From positions 35,269,501 through 35,333,500 of the forward strand of contig CM060989.1 in NCBI GenBank assembly GCA_030765065.1: a stretch of DNA of 64,000 bases. Direction: 5' to 3'. This stretch comes from Deroplatys truncata. Taxonomy: Eukaryota > Arthropoda > Insecta > Mantodea > Mantidae. A program made the translations under genes and the position numbers. The first letter of the stretch is position 1. Each line of letters begins with the position of its first letter. This document shows, piece after piece, positions 11,090 to 23,485 of this stretch. The notes below the pieces were generated by a model that worked only from the letters and a program-made list of their open reading frames with translations, had not been told where the DNA came from and did not search any database.

Positions 11090-11905
11090 GCTCGAATTGT
11101 TCCATACTTGTCATTCTTTTTAAGCTCCATTGATTTTCAGTTGTTTCTTGCAATTGCATGGAATTTTAAGGCCAGTATAATATAGGTCAGGTTTTTAAAT
11201 ATTTGACTGTCGCTGTTATCTTTGTATCTATAATGAAATGTATGATGCAGCTATTTCTGCAAAAGTTTATCTGGATTGAAACATAGTAGATATAAAAATA
11301 AGCTTTAGCAAGAATAGTTGATATACTCACTAATAAACATAGAGGTAGAGAAAGTCATGTGAATGTGTCACATCAGATTTTTAAAAAAATGTGCATGCGT
11401 GTGTGTGAACAGCTTAACTCAAAAATGATAAGTTAAATATCTAACTTGAAGTCCTCTTCATTTGGAAGGAATTTTGTATAATCTTGTATAGCTATAGAAG
11501 AAAATATACTCAACAAAAAAGTAGGTATCTTTAAAACACAATTTATTAAATAACTTTTCTTGTGGCATCAGCCATTTCCCAGATGTCATTAATCGTTCAA
11601 ATTGCTCAATACTTGGCCATTCTTTTAAAGTCCTGTGAATTTTCAGAGGTTTCTCGTGATTGCATGGAAAGAGTACAGAATTTTAAGGCCAGCATATAGC
11701 GCCCAGCTCTAAAACATGTGACTATCACCATTCCCTTTATATATACAAGGAAATCTGTAATACAGCTATTTCCAGAAAGGTTTATCTCAATTAAAATGAG
11801 GTAAACAGAAAAATTAACTTTCTTAAAATAATTTGTATACCCACTAATAAGTGATAGAGGATAGAGAAAGTCATGTGTATGCAACACACCAGATTTTTGT
11901 AGAAT
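11090..11905 (-). repeat. Two family A copies head to tail, reverse orientation
   Basis: The first (11090-11385) carries the left-end half and ends with AGAGAAAGTCATGTGAATGT. The second (11400-11905) begins at the GTGTGTGTGAACAGC part, runs through the GGAAGGAATTTTGTATAATC and TTTCCCAGATGTC blocks, and ends with the same motif. Confidence 0.75.
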
Positions 11906-11987
11906 TTGATGTATATTTTCTCATGTATATGATCCATGGGATGAGTAAATTAAATTTTATTTGAAATTCAGAATCTTGGCTATTTAG

Positions 11988-12471
11988 CTTTTAGGTGGTC
12001 TTCTTGAAAATGCTGAAAAAAGCAAGGAGGAATGGAGTAAATTACCTTAAGAGTGAGTTTATAAGTAGATGTGATCTCGTCAATACCTGGTGCCCATCTG
12101 CTCGTCCATTTTAGGCGTTTTACTTTTATAGGAAAATTGTGATGTCAACACAACAAACGTAGTCATCTTCCTGCTAAAACAGGTGCTCAATGGGAAGTGC
12201 CAACCTAAATAAGAAGTGAAATCCACAAAATAAGGAATTTCTGCAAACGTGAATCATTCAAGTTTTAGATGCACAGATCCCTTGGCTACGCTTTGGGGCT
12301 CAGAGCCCTCAATCCCTCAGCTACGCCTTGAGGCTGAGTATCTTACCGGCTTTGACGGCATTAGTTATTCATATGTTTCCAGCATTGCATTAGAGCTAGA
12401 GAATGACAGAGTGACATCTGTAGGACATATAAGACATCCCTTCCATCACTGTTGAAGACCACCTAAAAGCA
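11988..12471. mobile_element. MITE-like element B1 with about 20-bp inverted ends
   Basis: The ends are GCTTTTAGGTGGTCTTC and its complement, GAAGACCACCTAAAAGC. The interior shares long blocks with 18540-18990 (CTGGTGCC, GTTTTAC, GGCTACGC and GAGTATCTTACCGGCTT). No transposase is present. Confidence 0.7.
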
Positions 12472-14270
12472 ACTTACCCAGAATCTTTTATCTACTTAAC
12501 ATATATAAGGTGCTTATGCTATGCTGAATTATATATATGGAATGTACCTCATTATCTGCACTGTATACTTCAGTTATCATGGTTTTGTACTGCATGTTAT
12601 ATAACTATGCTGGTGAATAAAAAATTGTCTTGCGTAGTATTTTTGGTTTGAATGTTTAGCGATGGTTTCCATGAGAGCAGAAAAATTGCATAGTCATATG
12701 GCTTGAGGGTTGTTTGTATGACATGCTCAATATTCCAGAGCTCTGCTTGCGGTGATCTCAAGAACAAAACAAAAACAAACACAAACAAGAGAATGGTGTA
12801 AACTCGTGCTCAGATGCTTAGGAATCCTACATGACTTTAATTTGTCACTATTTTCATATCAGCAAAATATGTATCACCTGATAATAAACATATCAATATC
12901 ACCTAATTCTTCACAATGGCCTCAACATTATCAAAACTGAATTGTTTAACGATTTTCTAAGAATATTCGTTTAGTAAAGACCTCACTCCTGAGCATTTTT
13001 AACTTTCAAGACTGTGTTTTTGTTTCCACATGACTACATATGTTGTGGTACAAAATGGAACATTTACATTTTTGAGCTTCATGGTTAATTAATATTTAAC
13101 GAAGGGGCAAAATTAAAATGATAGCGATACGACTGATGTTTTGTTTAATTCCTAAGCAAGGGTGCAATGTTTTCTTTTACGACTTTTATATTAAAATACC
13201 TCTGATCGTTAAAACATTTAGTTGTGGCCTTAGTAGGATTTCAAATGACAATAAAATTAATGTATGAAAATAAAAAATATTACACATTCTCAAATTGGAA
13301 ATGCGCACAGTTCACAAGACAGTGAAAAGCTTATTTATGATGTATGAATAGATGATCAAACACCCGGATCAATAGACATCAGGCCCAAGTTCTGTTCTAC
13401 CTTGCAGTTCTGTTGGAGGACGCTGCCGATGCCCGTCAAGGGGAACGCAGAGCAATATTGTCAGCCCCAAACATTTAGACACACTGTACCAATATTGCAA
13501 AATAATAACAGAACTAACTTCGATTTTAAACCATGGGAAGATTGTTGCACACACATTAAACCCATCCGTCTGTCATTTCAGCAAACACTGTTGCCAATTC
13601 TACTGCAGGGTTGCCAGATTTCCAACACCAAAGAAGTGAATATTAGTCTAAAAAGTAGGGAAATTCCAACAGTAATCCAATATTTGCGCTGCATGTGAAA
13701 CATTGTAAATGTTAATAAGTTCGAATATCTTAGCAAAAGTAGGATGAAATATTAATTACAAGACATATATAATAATAACACAATAGCTAAAAGCGTAACC
13801 ATCGGCATCATCACCATTATTGTTGAAATAATAAAACGAAATATGAATTCACATAACAAAACTTAAGTATCTTCTATATTCCCTCCTCTTGTCTTATACC
13901 ACAGAAAACCAAAGTATTATACGATGCTCATTTTGTCGTTATCCCCTGCATTTTCATCAATCCTATCTTATTATATACTACGGACAGTTGGTCGTGTATT
14001 TCGAACGCGAGCTGTCGTCTGCAGCTGACCGACATGTTGATGGATGGTAAACAAGCTTTCTGCATATAATGCAATTATCTTATAACGGAAGCTACAACAT
14101 CTGGACATAGTACCCCGCATATACTCGTAGTAATAAAGATAGCAATAAAGCCAGTCGGCATATTATTTGGTACTGTTTTATTTTCCAAATCTGTTCTTTC
14201 TTAAAATATGGAGAGCGTTTTTCCCCAACTCGATAAATACAACACTTTATGAAATTGAGGTGTATATATG

Positions 14271-14307
<37 letters not shown>

Positions 14308-15394
14308 AACATTCACAATAAGCATTTATTAAAACCAGATTTTCCATATCTCGAGCTATGTCATGTGTAGATAGTAAGAAATAGTCGGTTTATTTTTTCG
14401 AAACGCTATAGATGCACCCGCTCACTTAACGCAAAAGTCGAGAGAAGCAAATATTTTGTGCAGCGTGCAATAAAATTATATTCAGTAAAAGCAACGGTGT
14501 AGAGTACTTTCTTGAAATTCTGTTCATTAAGGAGGGGGACCTATGAAAATGCTATACCCCAATTTTTTATCAGGAGTAATTTTAGTACATTGCCGTGTTC
14601 AAATGGCATATAAATCAGCATTAAAACATTCATATCATTTTTACTCCCAACCATTCATTAAGCTACATTAAAAACAACGGGAACGGTATCAATAGAAAGT
14701 GTAACAACTTCAGTGTCATTTTATATAAAAGATTGCTTTTAATCTTAATGAGAAGCTAATTAATTAGTACACCCATAAGCGACACGATAAACGTCTTCTA
14801 TCTCATTCCTTGGTATGCATGAACCATATCTTCACTGTTTACTACCCACAAATATGGCTACCGCTAAATACAGAGATCCAGTGCAGGACGCTCTGTATCT
14901 AATTTAACTCGGTAGTCAGCCATTTAATCAGTGTTGCAAAAAAAAAAAAAAGTACGCAGTAATAGTTTTCCAAAACTTTAACACATTCCCTGTCATCTTC
15001 CAGTATTTACCACTGTTTTAATGTAGGTATGTAGTATTTTTATTTACTTGTTAATAGATACAATGTGCTATGCAAGTGGTATACCTGTAAGTATACAAGA
15101 ATTACATAAAACAAAAATGAGACAGCAGTGTTGAGATATCTGGGGCGCTTGATCCTTTGAGGCCCTCCTACATACGCCTCTGGGGCTACGTCTTTTGAAT
15201 TGTATTCTCCGTACTAAAGTGAGCTTGGAAGAAAATGAAAAGTGCTGTGTAAATTTCAACTTCCTCCTGACACCATCACATGCTGCGCTATAGGTACTTC
15301 AGAATATAAATCGTTGCCTGCTCCGCTTACTTTATTATCTGCATACTTTACTGACAGGTTGTCAGTAGTAGTTACAGAGCAGCTCTTGTAGCGA
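12472..15394. other. Intergenic, no gene recognised
   Basis: AT-rich. A (GT)n tract of about 32 bp lies at 14272-14303. No conserved protein, RNA gene or transposon end was recognised. Confidence 0.5.
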
Positions 15395-15545
15395 AGTGAA
15401 TGAGTCTCCCCGTAGTTGAGTGATTAACATACCTCGCTGGGTATGAGTTCTGCTTGGTAAGTTTGGTCCCTATGTACTCCTGTTTACTTTTTGGTCCTAA
15501 TATTTAAAAAGTTGTTTGTTCTCCATGCTGACCCACTGAAGTAAC
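15395..15545 (+). repeat. tRNA-derived SINE (second family)
   Basis: A tRNA-like head (TCCCCGTAGTTGAGTGATTA) is followed by GTTTACTTTTTGGTCCTAA and a body ending near TGACCC. The reverse complement of 63700-63880 has the same head, internal block and tail. Confidence 0.65.
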
Positions 15546-15559
15546 AGCAAAAATCAAAC

Positions 15560-16350
15560 CTGATAACGATGAAATTAAAACCATTACGCAGCTCAGGATT
15601 CAAAAAAAAAATGAAACAAGTTCTGGGCTTGTTCCCATTCTATAGAAGGTCCATAAACTTTTTCTGCAATTGCAAAACATCTCAATGATTTGGCAATAGG
15701 TGACCTAAAGTTTATGTGGACGGCAAAACACCAAAACTCTTGAAAAAATTCAAAACTGTTAATGGTGTCAGCTCCAGTGTTGGCACACTACAGACCAGAT
15801 CAGTGTAAGAACTGAGCTGCACTATGACGCCAGCTTATCCGGCAATACCGGATAACATTGCTTCAGGAATTAGAAGACTGGAAAATGCACCCGATTGCCC
15901 ATCTTTCACACGGACTGAGAACGGTAGAATGGGATTATACAGTTTCGGAACAAAAGCTACCAACCGTGATGTATGTATGGATTATAAACATGTAGTCAGT
16001 ACATCCACGAGCACCCAATAATGATAGCTACAGATCACGCGTACTTCTGCCACTTAAGTAAATTAAGATACCTATCAAGGAGACTGGCACATTACAGTTT
16101 GATGCTGCAGTAGTTTGAGTATACCTACAGCACAACACAAATCAGGTGCAAAACACAAGGATGTGGGACTGTCCGCCCAGAATGCCGATAGGTCTACCAA
16201 ACGATGATATGGTACGGAACATGACATGCCTGTCAGAGCTAGTACAACTGGCACAGAAGCAAGAAAGGCTCAAAACTGGAACCGCTCATTCAGGCACTTG
16301 AAAAACACGAACATGACAAGCCCAAAGCTAACCAGACAAACGTCAACGTA
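15560..16350 (+). mobile_element. Gypsy-like LTR retrotransposon pol relic
   Basis: In shifting plus-strand frames I read an LRxFxGL-like stretch, then RNase H-like pieces, among them a TELHYDASLSG block and HLSKLRYLSRRLAHYSL. These are in the order expected after the RT domain of Gypsy elements. Many stops; no LTRs were found. Confidence 0.45.
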
Positions 16351-16542
16351 AATGTAAGCTGATTTGTTCGTCCTGTATCCGCTTATCTGTATGCGTAGTA
16401 ACTGGGCAAGTCCGTTATCTTCTGGGAGGGGTGCTGCGTCGGTAGTAACAGAGCAGCAGCCGCGTACACAAGCTGAGATAAGGACATCATCACGCGTTCC
16501 GAGTGATTATAGTACATTCGCGTGCATAGTTACTGTGTTACT

Positions 16543-16710
16543 ATGTCTTTAGCTAAAAGTAAATTGGGTGGAAGTAAAGTTCTGTATTCTCAGACACGAG
16601 AAGTGATGTACAATATGTATAATTACTTTAAGAAGTATCTAGATCAAGAACAATCGCTTTACAAAGTAGTTGAGGAATTTACCGATGTATCTGAGCAGTA
16701 CAGCTTTTGA
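16543..16710 (+). mobile_element. Transposase N-terminal domain relic
   Basis: A 55-codon stretch begins MSLAKSKLGGSKVLYSQTRE and continues with NMYNYFKKYLDQEQ. It resembles the helical N-terminus of IS630-type insect transposases, which usually precedes an HTH; no HTH or catalytic core is seen here. Family placement is from memory of the pattern. Confidence 0.4.
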
Positions 16711-17470
16711 CATTACTCTACATGTTTACATCTCTGCTTCGGTTCCGAATCTTACGCATTCTGTCGTTTCACACAATGGGAATACTGCCAGCCGTTCTCC
16801 CCCACCCTAGACTACCATCTCCTCCTCTTCGTTTCTGCAGGGTCAGGTCATAAAAATCAGCTTGTAAACATTGGAATGGAATGTTTTTATATAAGAACGT
16901 TGGAAGAACTGGGAACATGCGTTTGTTATAGTTTGTTAATAGTAGTGTCGGAAAGGCTAAAGAGTGAAATATTACATAACTTCACCGTGACGCAATTATT
17001 GGACACATGGGATTCACAAAAAAATTCTGCAAAATCAACTCTCGTTACTTGTGGAAAAAAGATATGCAAACGTAATGTCAACAACGAAATCAGTAGTTGC
17101 GGGATTGCTGGAACCGATACAAGTAATTTTTACTCAGGAGATGTATCTAGGGAAAGAATTTTACTGCAAATACAACTTTCTTCTTTGCTGTCAAAAAGTA
17201 TGCCTACTTGGTATGCGAGTTAATTACTAAATTTCCAACAATTTAAACAATATTTTATTTTGCCAGTTTTGTTAAGAAGCATAATGTATTAGCAATTTGC
17301 AAATTATGCTGCATATATGCTTATTTTACATGTATATTTTAAAAATATATTTTTATTTTAGGTTCTTGTTTCATTTACAAATGCGATATTTCCGAATATA
17401 TGCTATCGAGTCTCTTGAAACTCGGCAACAATGATGGTAACTCACATGCAACGCGACAAATAGATTACGT
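16711..17470. other. Unrecognised sequence, possible transposon flank
   Basis: An ORF of 115 codons (16876-17223) shows no family features. The region may belong to the same element as the preceding relic. Confidence 0.3.
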
Positions 17471-17541
17471 CACATCGGTGAATCCCCACTTTATCTGGTC
17501 GTAGACCACATCGGTGAATCCCCGCTTTAGCTGGTCGTAGG
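17471..17541. repeat. Two-copy tandem repeat, 36-bp unit
   Basis: CACATCGGTGAATCCCC occurs at 17471 and 17507, each followed by a near-identical CTTTA-CTGGTCGTAG block. Confidence 0.9.
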
Positions 17542-17579
17542 CGTTCTCCCACTGTTTGAAGGTTAAAGAGTTCTCGGAA

Positions 17580-17765
17580 TTGAGTTCAAATATGGTGGTT
17601 ATACTTATACATATTAAATTTAGGGCAAAATTGTCATATCTCTGCCCACCTATATTAGGTATAAGGAAGTGAGAAATAATGAAATAAATTACTTTAACAG
17701 CGAGTTTGGAACATGATGCGGTCTCTTCTATATAGACTTCAGTCGCTAATGCGGGCAGAGGTAAG
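17580..17765. repeat. Short MITE-like copy related to element B2
   Basis: It shares ATAAGGAAGTGA, AGCGAGTTTGGAA-like and GCGGGCAGAGGTAAG blocks with 18500-18610, and has weak inverted ends around CTCTGCCCAC and GCGGGCAGAG. Confidence 0.45.
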
Positions 17766-18044
17766 GCAATTTACCTGTTTACATAAAGGAAAACATTTAA
17801 AATATTTAACCATTAATAGTTCCAGAAATTCAATTCCAAAATTACTCGTGCAGGCTTGCAATCGTTCTCCAGTTGAAACTTCGGGTCATTCAACTCACTG
17901 CTGTTTTCTGTACGATGTATACGGACATGAATTGAGTTACAGGGTTAACAGTGCAGTGGCGGCTTATAACACTTGTAATACACTCCGGCGTTTATATCCA
18001 ATTGTCAATTTGCACAATTGAGTGCTCACTGCTGATTGCTCCTA

Positions 18045-18368
18045 CTAGTGGTTAATGTTTTTTTCTTCTTCTTTAGTTCCATTTATACCCCGTCTTTAAC
18101 TACATTGGTCTTATCGACGGCCTTTTCTTTGGAACTTATTGTCTATTGGCAATGTTGTTAAGTCGTCTCCCTTGTCGTTGGGTTTCTTGCACTTTTGGTT
18201 TTTAATCAATAGATCCACACATTCACACCTCATTTATACTTCCAGACTCTGTGGTGGATAGGGAATAATCTTGGCAAGAGAAAGATTCCCACCCCCAGCC
18301 GGGAATCGAACCCGAGACCCCTTGTACAATAGGCAGGCGTTCTAGTGACAGCTACGGGGCCAGCCATA
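18045..18368 (-). repeat. tRNA-derived SINE with A-rich tail (third family)
   Basis: Read on the minus strand, a head at 18368-18290 contains the pol III B-box-like GGTTCGATTCCCGGC. The body includes CAACGACAAGGGAGACGAC and GACGGGGTATAAATG, and ends in an AAGAAGAAGAAA tail at about 18060-18077. This head/body/tail order is typical of tRNA SINEs. It is not a functional tRNA: no complete cloverleaf or anticodon arm is visible. Confidence 0.75.
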
Positions 18369-18449
18369 ACGCTTGTGTTCCAAGCAATTTTAAAAGATTA
18401 CACTTGCTCGTGAAAAACTGCCACAAATAAATAAACAGTGTAATATATA

Positions 18450-19080
18450 GGATGTCCGAAATGAACATTACCAATAAAGAAATGAAATAATGGCTAAATT
18501 GTCATACTTTTGCCCGCATTAGGTCTTACTTTTGCCTACGTAAATTAGTAATAAGGAAGTGAAAAGTAATGAAAATAATTACTTAAGGAGTGAGTTTAGA
18601 AAATGATGTGGTCTCTCCATTATCTGGTGCCTATTTACACACCCGTTTTAGGTGTTTTACTTATATAGGCAAGTAGCGTGAGGAAGCCAACAAACGTAGC
18701 CATTTTCTATGCAAAATGGGTACTGCCAACCTAAATAATCAGTGAAATGCACTGAATATGCGATGTGCTGTTGTTTTGTGAACGTGAATCATTGGAGTTT
18801 TAGACGCGCAGATCCCTGGGTTACGCTCTGTCGTCGCTTCGCAGTTGCTTGCTGCACTCCTCTCCTTCTAAAAAACATCCCTCGGCTACGCTTTGAGGCT
18901 GAGGGCCCTCAATCTCTCGGCTACGCTTTGGGGCTGAGTATCTTACCGGCTTCGGTGGCATTATTCATATGTTGGCAGCATTACGTAGAGCAGCGTAAGA
19001 CCTAATGCGGGCAAAAGTGACACAAATGGGGGCAAAAGTATTACCATTTGCCCGAAATGGCTTAGTCCTTAATTACGACA
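18450..19080. mobile_element. MITE-like element B2
   Basis: Inverted repeats TTTTGCCCGCATTAGGTC (left, about 18510) and GACCTAATGCGGGCAAAA (right, about 18998) lie inside flanks that are also partly inverted (GTCCGAAATG and CCCGAAATGG). The interior has repeated GGCTACGC-TTTG-GGCTGAG units and matches B1. It is non-coding. Confidence 0.7.
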
Positions 19081-19427
19081 CAAAAAGAAAATTAAGTTTT
19101 ATGTGCAGGTGTTGCCAGGTCCAGTGGATGAGGATATTATCAAGTGTGAAATTCAAAGTTTAGATCAAATGTGCAAGTGTTAAAAGGATGAGAGGAGTAA
19201 GGAAGAGGGCAAAGATAATAAATAAACCAAAGGAGTATACACATTTGCAGAAATATGAAATTACAGCCATTTATCTATGTACATGAAAGTGAGCAACACT
19301 GTGTTGAACATGGAAATTTTCTTGTTTCATGTAAAACATAAAGCAGCAAATGTCAAAGATGTTTTTAAAACAAAGTGAAAACATGCACAATATGTAACAC
19401 ATAAAACTGATGTGAAATGTAGTTAGT

Positions 19428-19602
19428 ATTCACTTATACATGGTCTTCACATTTATTCAGCATTGCTGCACGTTGGTTTGTCTGCGCACGATGACAGTAC
19501 TTTAAAGTGAGTTTTATTCACTTATACATGGTCTTCACATTTATTCTGCATTGCTGCACGTTGGTTTGTCCGTGCACGATGACAGTACTTTAAAGTGAGT
19601 TT
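19428..19602. repeat. Two-copy tandem repeat, 88-bp unit
   Basis: ATTCACTTATACATGGTCTT starts at 19428 and 19516; the copies differ at only a few bases. Confidence 0.95.
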
Positions 19603-21380
19603 ATCACCAGCACCTCTCACATAGGACTGGCAAAAGATGAGTGGAAGGGGTGGATGTCAACAGTTTCAAAGTCACCTTAGCGAAATGGGACTTGTGTCGT
19701 ACTTTAATAGTATTTACATTTGGAACTTCTTTCACTTGTGTTTTGTAAACTTGCAATCTCAGCATGTATGCTGATAGGTAACTCAAATAATTTAATCGTT
19801 TTTATAGTATACAGTGTCTTGGCTTAAATGGTTTAACTTTTTTAATAAAAAAACCTGAGGTAACCTTTATAAATACTTTAGTTGTTTCTCCTATTTTTGA
19901 GAGAAAAAAAACATGTTTTGTTTGTTTTGTCTTGGGACTTGAAATACTTGGCAAGAATGGAGAAAATCATTCACACGGTGGCCAATATTGTATCCCTTGT
20001 ATCCTTTCAGTTCAGAAGTAGCACTCAACTATGTGAATTCTGTGATGAACTTGCATGCAAACGACGTACAAAATGTCCTAGTGAAAAACAGTTCTACACC
20101 ACCCAGTACATAAATCTGTTTACGAAGTCGGAAATGCATGCAGTCTGAGGTTTAATTCCGCACCTCTCCTTTGAGACAAGGTACTTGCTGAACTAATACA
20201 CATCATTAATTTAAACCGACTGCAGTTAAGGCCGAATAAATCTGAAGACCCGTTATATTCACTTTATTTATTTTTGTGCATGATTTATGCACCAAATTCA
20301 TTTTTTTTAACGCATTCCTTTGGAAGTTTATGAATTGAGGTTTGAATGTATATGGTAAATAACAAATTCACAGTTAAGAAACTGCAAACAATTTATCTTT
20401 ATTTTTCAGTCACATCAATAACAACAAAATACAATTATCTCAAATATTGTTGCCATTGAAAGCATCAACTATTAAAGCAAACATAAATAAACTAAAAAAG
20501 GTGGTACATCATCATACACTTGGGATCAATTTATCGATTGTCATAAAAATTGGCATTCAAAACATTAAACAATACACGAGCCTTACTCTCAGTATGCGTG
20601 TGGCTAGTATGGTGGGTACTTCAGAGCATAGTAACATAATTTCATATTTACAAAAAGTTACGGTTTTACATCCTAGGAATACTTTAGCAATGGAAGGAAG
20701 TTATACAAATTGTATTATACACTCACTCCAAAAGCATAGTTAATGCAAATAAACCATATGCAACTGCTGATCATTAAGCAGGTTTCTTCCCAGTGTTGTT
20801 CTCTGCCAATAATTTAAAGGTGCTGTCTTTACTAACAGGAGCTAATGATAACGTAGCAAAAATATACGTAAATAACATATACAACATACATTAAAAATTA
20901 TATATTCGGTGGACAATGGCTTTAATGTGGATGCTTTTCTAAGCAAATTGCTCTAAGGCAGGAGTTACCTTGGTGATTCAAAAATTCTCATTCCTAAAAT
21001 GAGGAATGCACTATAAAGCCTGCAATATCACCTTCCTAAGTAGGTTTCTGGAGGCTTAGTTTAATTTCAGAATGAAAATGCATAATTATTTTAATTATAC
21101 TTTGTATGTCACATTAGAAACGTTTGTGATTTGTTTGAATTCTCCACCTGTTTTCATTATTTATTGGTAAGCAAGCAGAGAAAAGGAGAAATAGAGCAAT
21201 GCAGAGAGATTTCTTAGCTCAGTTCAACAGAAAAGTTTGGTGTTATGACAATACACATCTGCTTAAAATAACATAGTTGCCTCCTCTTACATCATCTTTC
21301 TTCTGCTTGCCACGTCACACCACATGACCTGGAAGCACAAGTATCTTACAATTTAACCACACACAATCTGTTTATTTCAC
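19603..21380. other. Intergenic, no gene recognised
   Basis: AT-rich, with only short ORFs that show no family features. Confidence 0.5.
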
Positions 21381-21460
21381 TAATATATCAATGTGGTAAA
21401 CTGTTTTAACAACACATCTCTAATATATCAATATGGTAAACTGTTTTAACAACACACCAG
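21381..21460. repeat. Two-copy tandem repeat, 40-bp unit
   Basis: TAATATATCAAT-TGGTAAAC is repeated at 21381 and 21421 with near identity. Confidence 0.92.
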
Positions 21461-21592
21461 CCATTTCATAACAAGTGAGTCTCATACTTCTTTTAGTTAT
21501 ATTAGGGTTTAAAGAGTTAATATAATCTGTCTCAAACAAGAATGATCCATTTGTAAACATATGGGAGGGAAGTCCATGGGTATTTTCTTCTA

Positions 21593-22403
21593 CAGGGAGA
21601 GCCAAAAAACTATGAACCGCCTGCACGGTGGTTTTCCTGTCCACGTTTCCGGCTCTAGTTGCCATTTGCCGCTATCATAGAAAGGTGTGGATGTAACCAT
21701 ATAACATTTTTAAAACTACTTTTAAAGGCTTTACTTACCAACTTTATGAAAGGAGATGCTGAAACAGGCCACCGTCATCCATACATTTTTGGCACCTTTT
21801 TAGGAAACTATCCATCACTCACTGTAGTTCACTTTGAGAAACAACAGTTGACGCCTGTACATATGTGAATACAATTTGCCCCTTTTTGTTTTAGAGAATT
21901 AACAGCCAGGGAGCGTGATTTTGCCTTTTTTTCAACAAGAGACTGCAACAGTTCATAGGCCAATATTTTGATGAGAACAATTGAAAGTGTGTTTGAGGAC
22001 ACAATTATTACTAGAGATTTGTGGCCCCCTCAATCCCCCGACCTAACCCCCTGTGATTTCTATCTCTGGGGTAACTTAAAACATAAAGTGTACAAGACAA
22101 ACCCACACACCTTGGAAGAATTAAAACAAAATATCCGCCAGGAAGTGGCCAGCATTTCTCAAAGTGAACTACAGTGAGTGATGGATAGCTTCCTAAAGAA
22201 GTACCAAAAATGTATGGACAAGTGTGGCCAGTTTCAGCATCTCCTTTCATAAAGTTGGTAAGTAAAGCCTTTAAAAGTAGTTTTAAAAATGCTGTATGGT
22301 TCCATCTGCGCCTTTCTATAACTGCAGCAGACGGCAACGAGCGCTGAGGATGCAGACAGGAAAAACACTGCGCAGCCGGTTCATAGGTTTTTGGCTCTCT
22401 CTG
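21593..22403 (+). mobile_element. Fold-back IS630/Tc1-type element, internally deleted
   Basis: TA-flanked ends CAGGGAGAGCCAAAAAACTA (left) and their near complement (right). The plus strand (about 21968-22177) encodes a transposase C-terminal part with DLWPPQSPDLTPCDFYLWG (last catalytic Asp) and LEELKQNIRQEV. The left arm (about 21660-21845) is an inverted copy of the C-terminal coding end (22155-22335). The N-terminus and first Asp are missing. Confidence 0.85.
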
Positions 22404-23340
22404 TATTTGCTATCACACAATAGCCACCTCTAAGAACTATAGAACTGTAAGTAGTTTTCTAGTCATTGTTCAGTGCAAATTAGTTTTGGGGAGAGAATAA
22501 TCTACAAATGTTTAGATTCATTTCTCTGTATCCTGCACGTACACCACAGATGTATTCTAGGCTTATGAATTCTGAAAGAAAAGCTTACAACAGACAAATA
22601 CATAGATATAGATTAAACCAAAGACAAGTGAAGAAGATATAGATTAAACCAAATATTAACTTATTATTGTTAAATAATATGCAGCCTAAGTTTGTAATAC
22701 TAATGAAACAGTTCTATAATAAGTTATTTTCCTATACCGGAACAAAGTAGGTCTCATGATGAATGCTGATTCAGATGTTATTGTTTATCAAGCAGAGTTG
22801 CTTCTGATATTTAAGACTGTATCTCCTACAGTTTTCGCATACTTCGCAAGCCCAGAACACTTGTATACAATTTAAAAGCTGTCAGCTTATCATCGTGGAG
22901 CAGGCCTGTCAATCTGCCAAAATAAAACACAACCGAGGTATACCTTAAGAAGTGCAAGAGGTAAATGATTGCACATTGTTTCTGATACTTAAGACAGAAA
23001 CTAAAAAATGTAACCTTGTGCTACTACACGATAACATTAATTCTGTAACACACAGATTTAATAAGTTGCTGGCAATGTTTTACTTGATTTATTGCGAAGA
23101 ACTTAGCGCTGCTAAGCTAGTGTTGCAAAACTTATGTACACAACGCATGTACATCAAACATGTAACGGGTTGAGTTCGTTCTGCCTTGCTTACAACAGGA
23201 TCCTTCTTGAGTACAGAAAATATTACGGACTGAATTTCCACTATAACAGAGCAAAATTGCATTTATTTTTTATTTAATGTTCAACTTAACCACCAAGTAT
23301 GGTATTTAAATACCAACATTTAGTATTTATATAACGTTTC
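22404..23340. other. Intergenic, nothing recognised
   Basis: A direct repeat of ATATAGATTAAACCAAA lies near 22606 and 22638. Otherwise AT-rich, without features. Confidence 0.5.
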
Positions 23341-23344
23341 CATT

Positions 23345-23485
23345 TTGGCTTATGCTGCTACTGCTCTCTCTCATTCTCAAACACGCATGCACACACCTTT
23401 TTATGCCTTTTTTGGATTCAGCAGCCTCAAAACATGCATTCTTGGTGAAATCTCGATATCAAAATTCTGAGTGGAATTTTTTTTT
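23345..23485 (+). repeat. Family A repeat, right-end fragment
   Basis: It contains CACGCATGCACACACC, CAAAACATGCATTC and GGTGAAATCTCGATATC blocks in family A order, and breaks at a poly-T run. Confidence 0.65.

Noticed and set aside
16876-17223. 115-codon plus-strand ORF
   Set aside because: No recognisable motif, no splice or promoter context; length alone is weak evidence in AT-rich DNA.
17713-18021. 102-codon plus-strand ORF
   Set aside because: It overlaps MITE-like and SINE-flanking sequence and shows no protein features.
18290-18368. Possible functional tRNA gene
   Set aside because: The B-box-like sequence is good, but the cloverleaf is incomplete and it continues into a SINE body with an A-rich tail.
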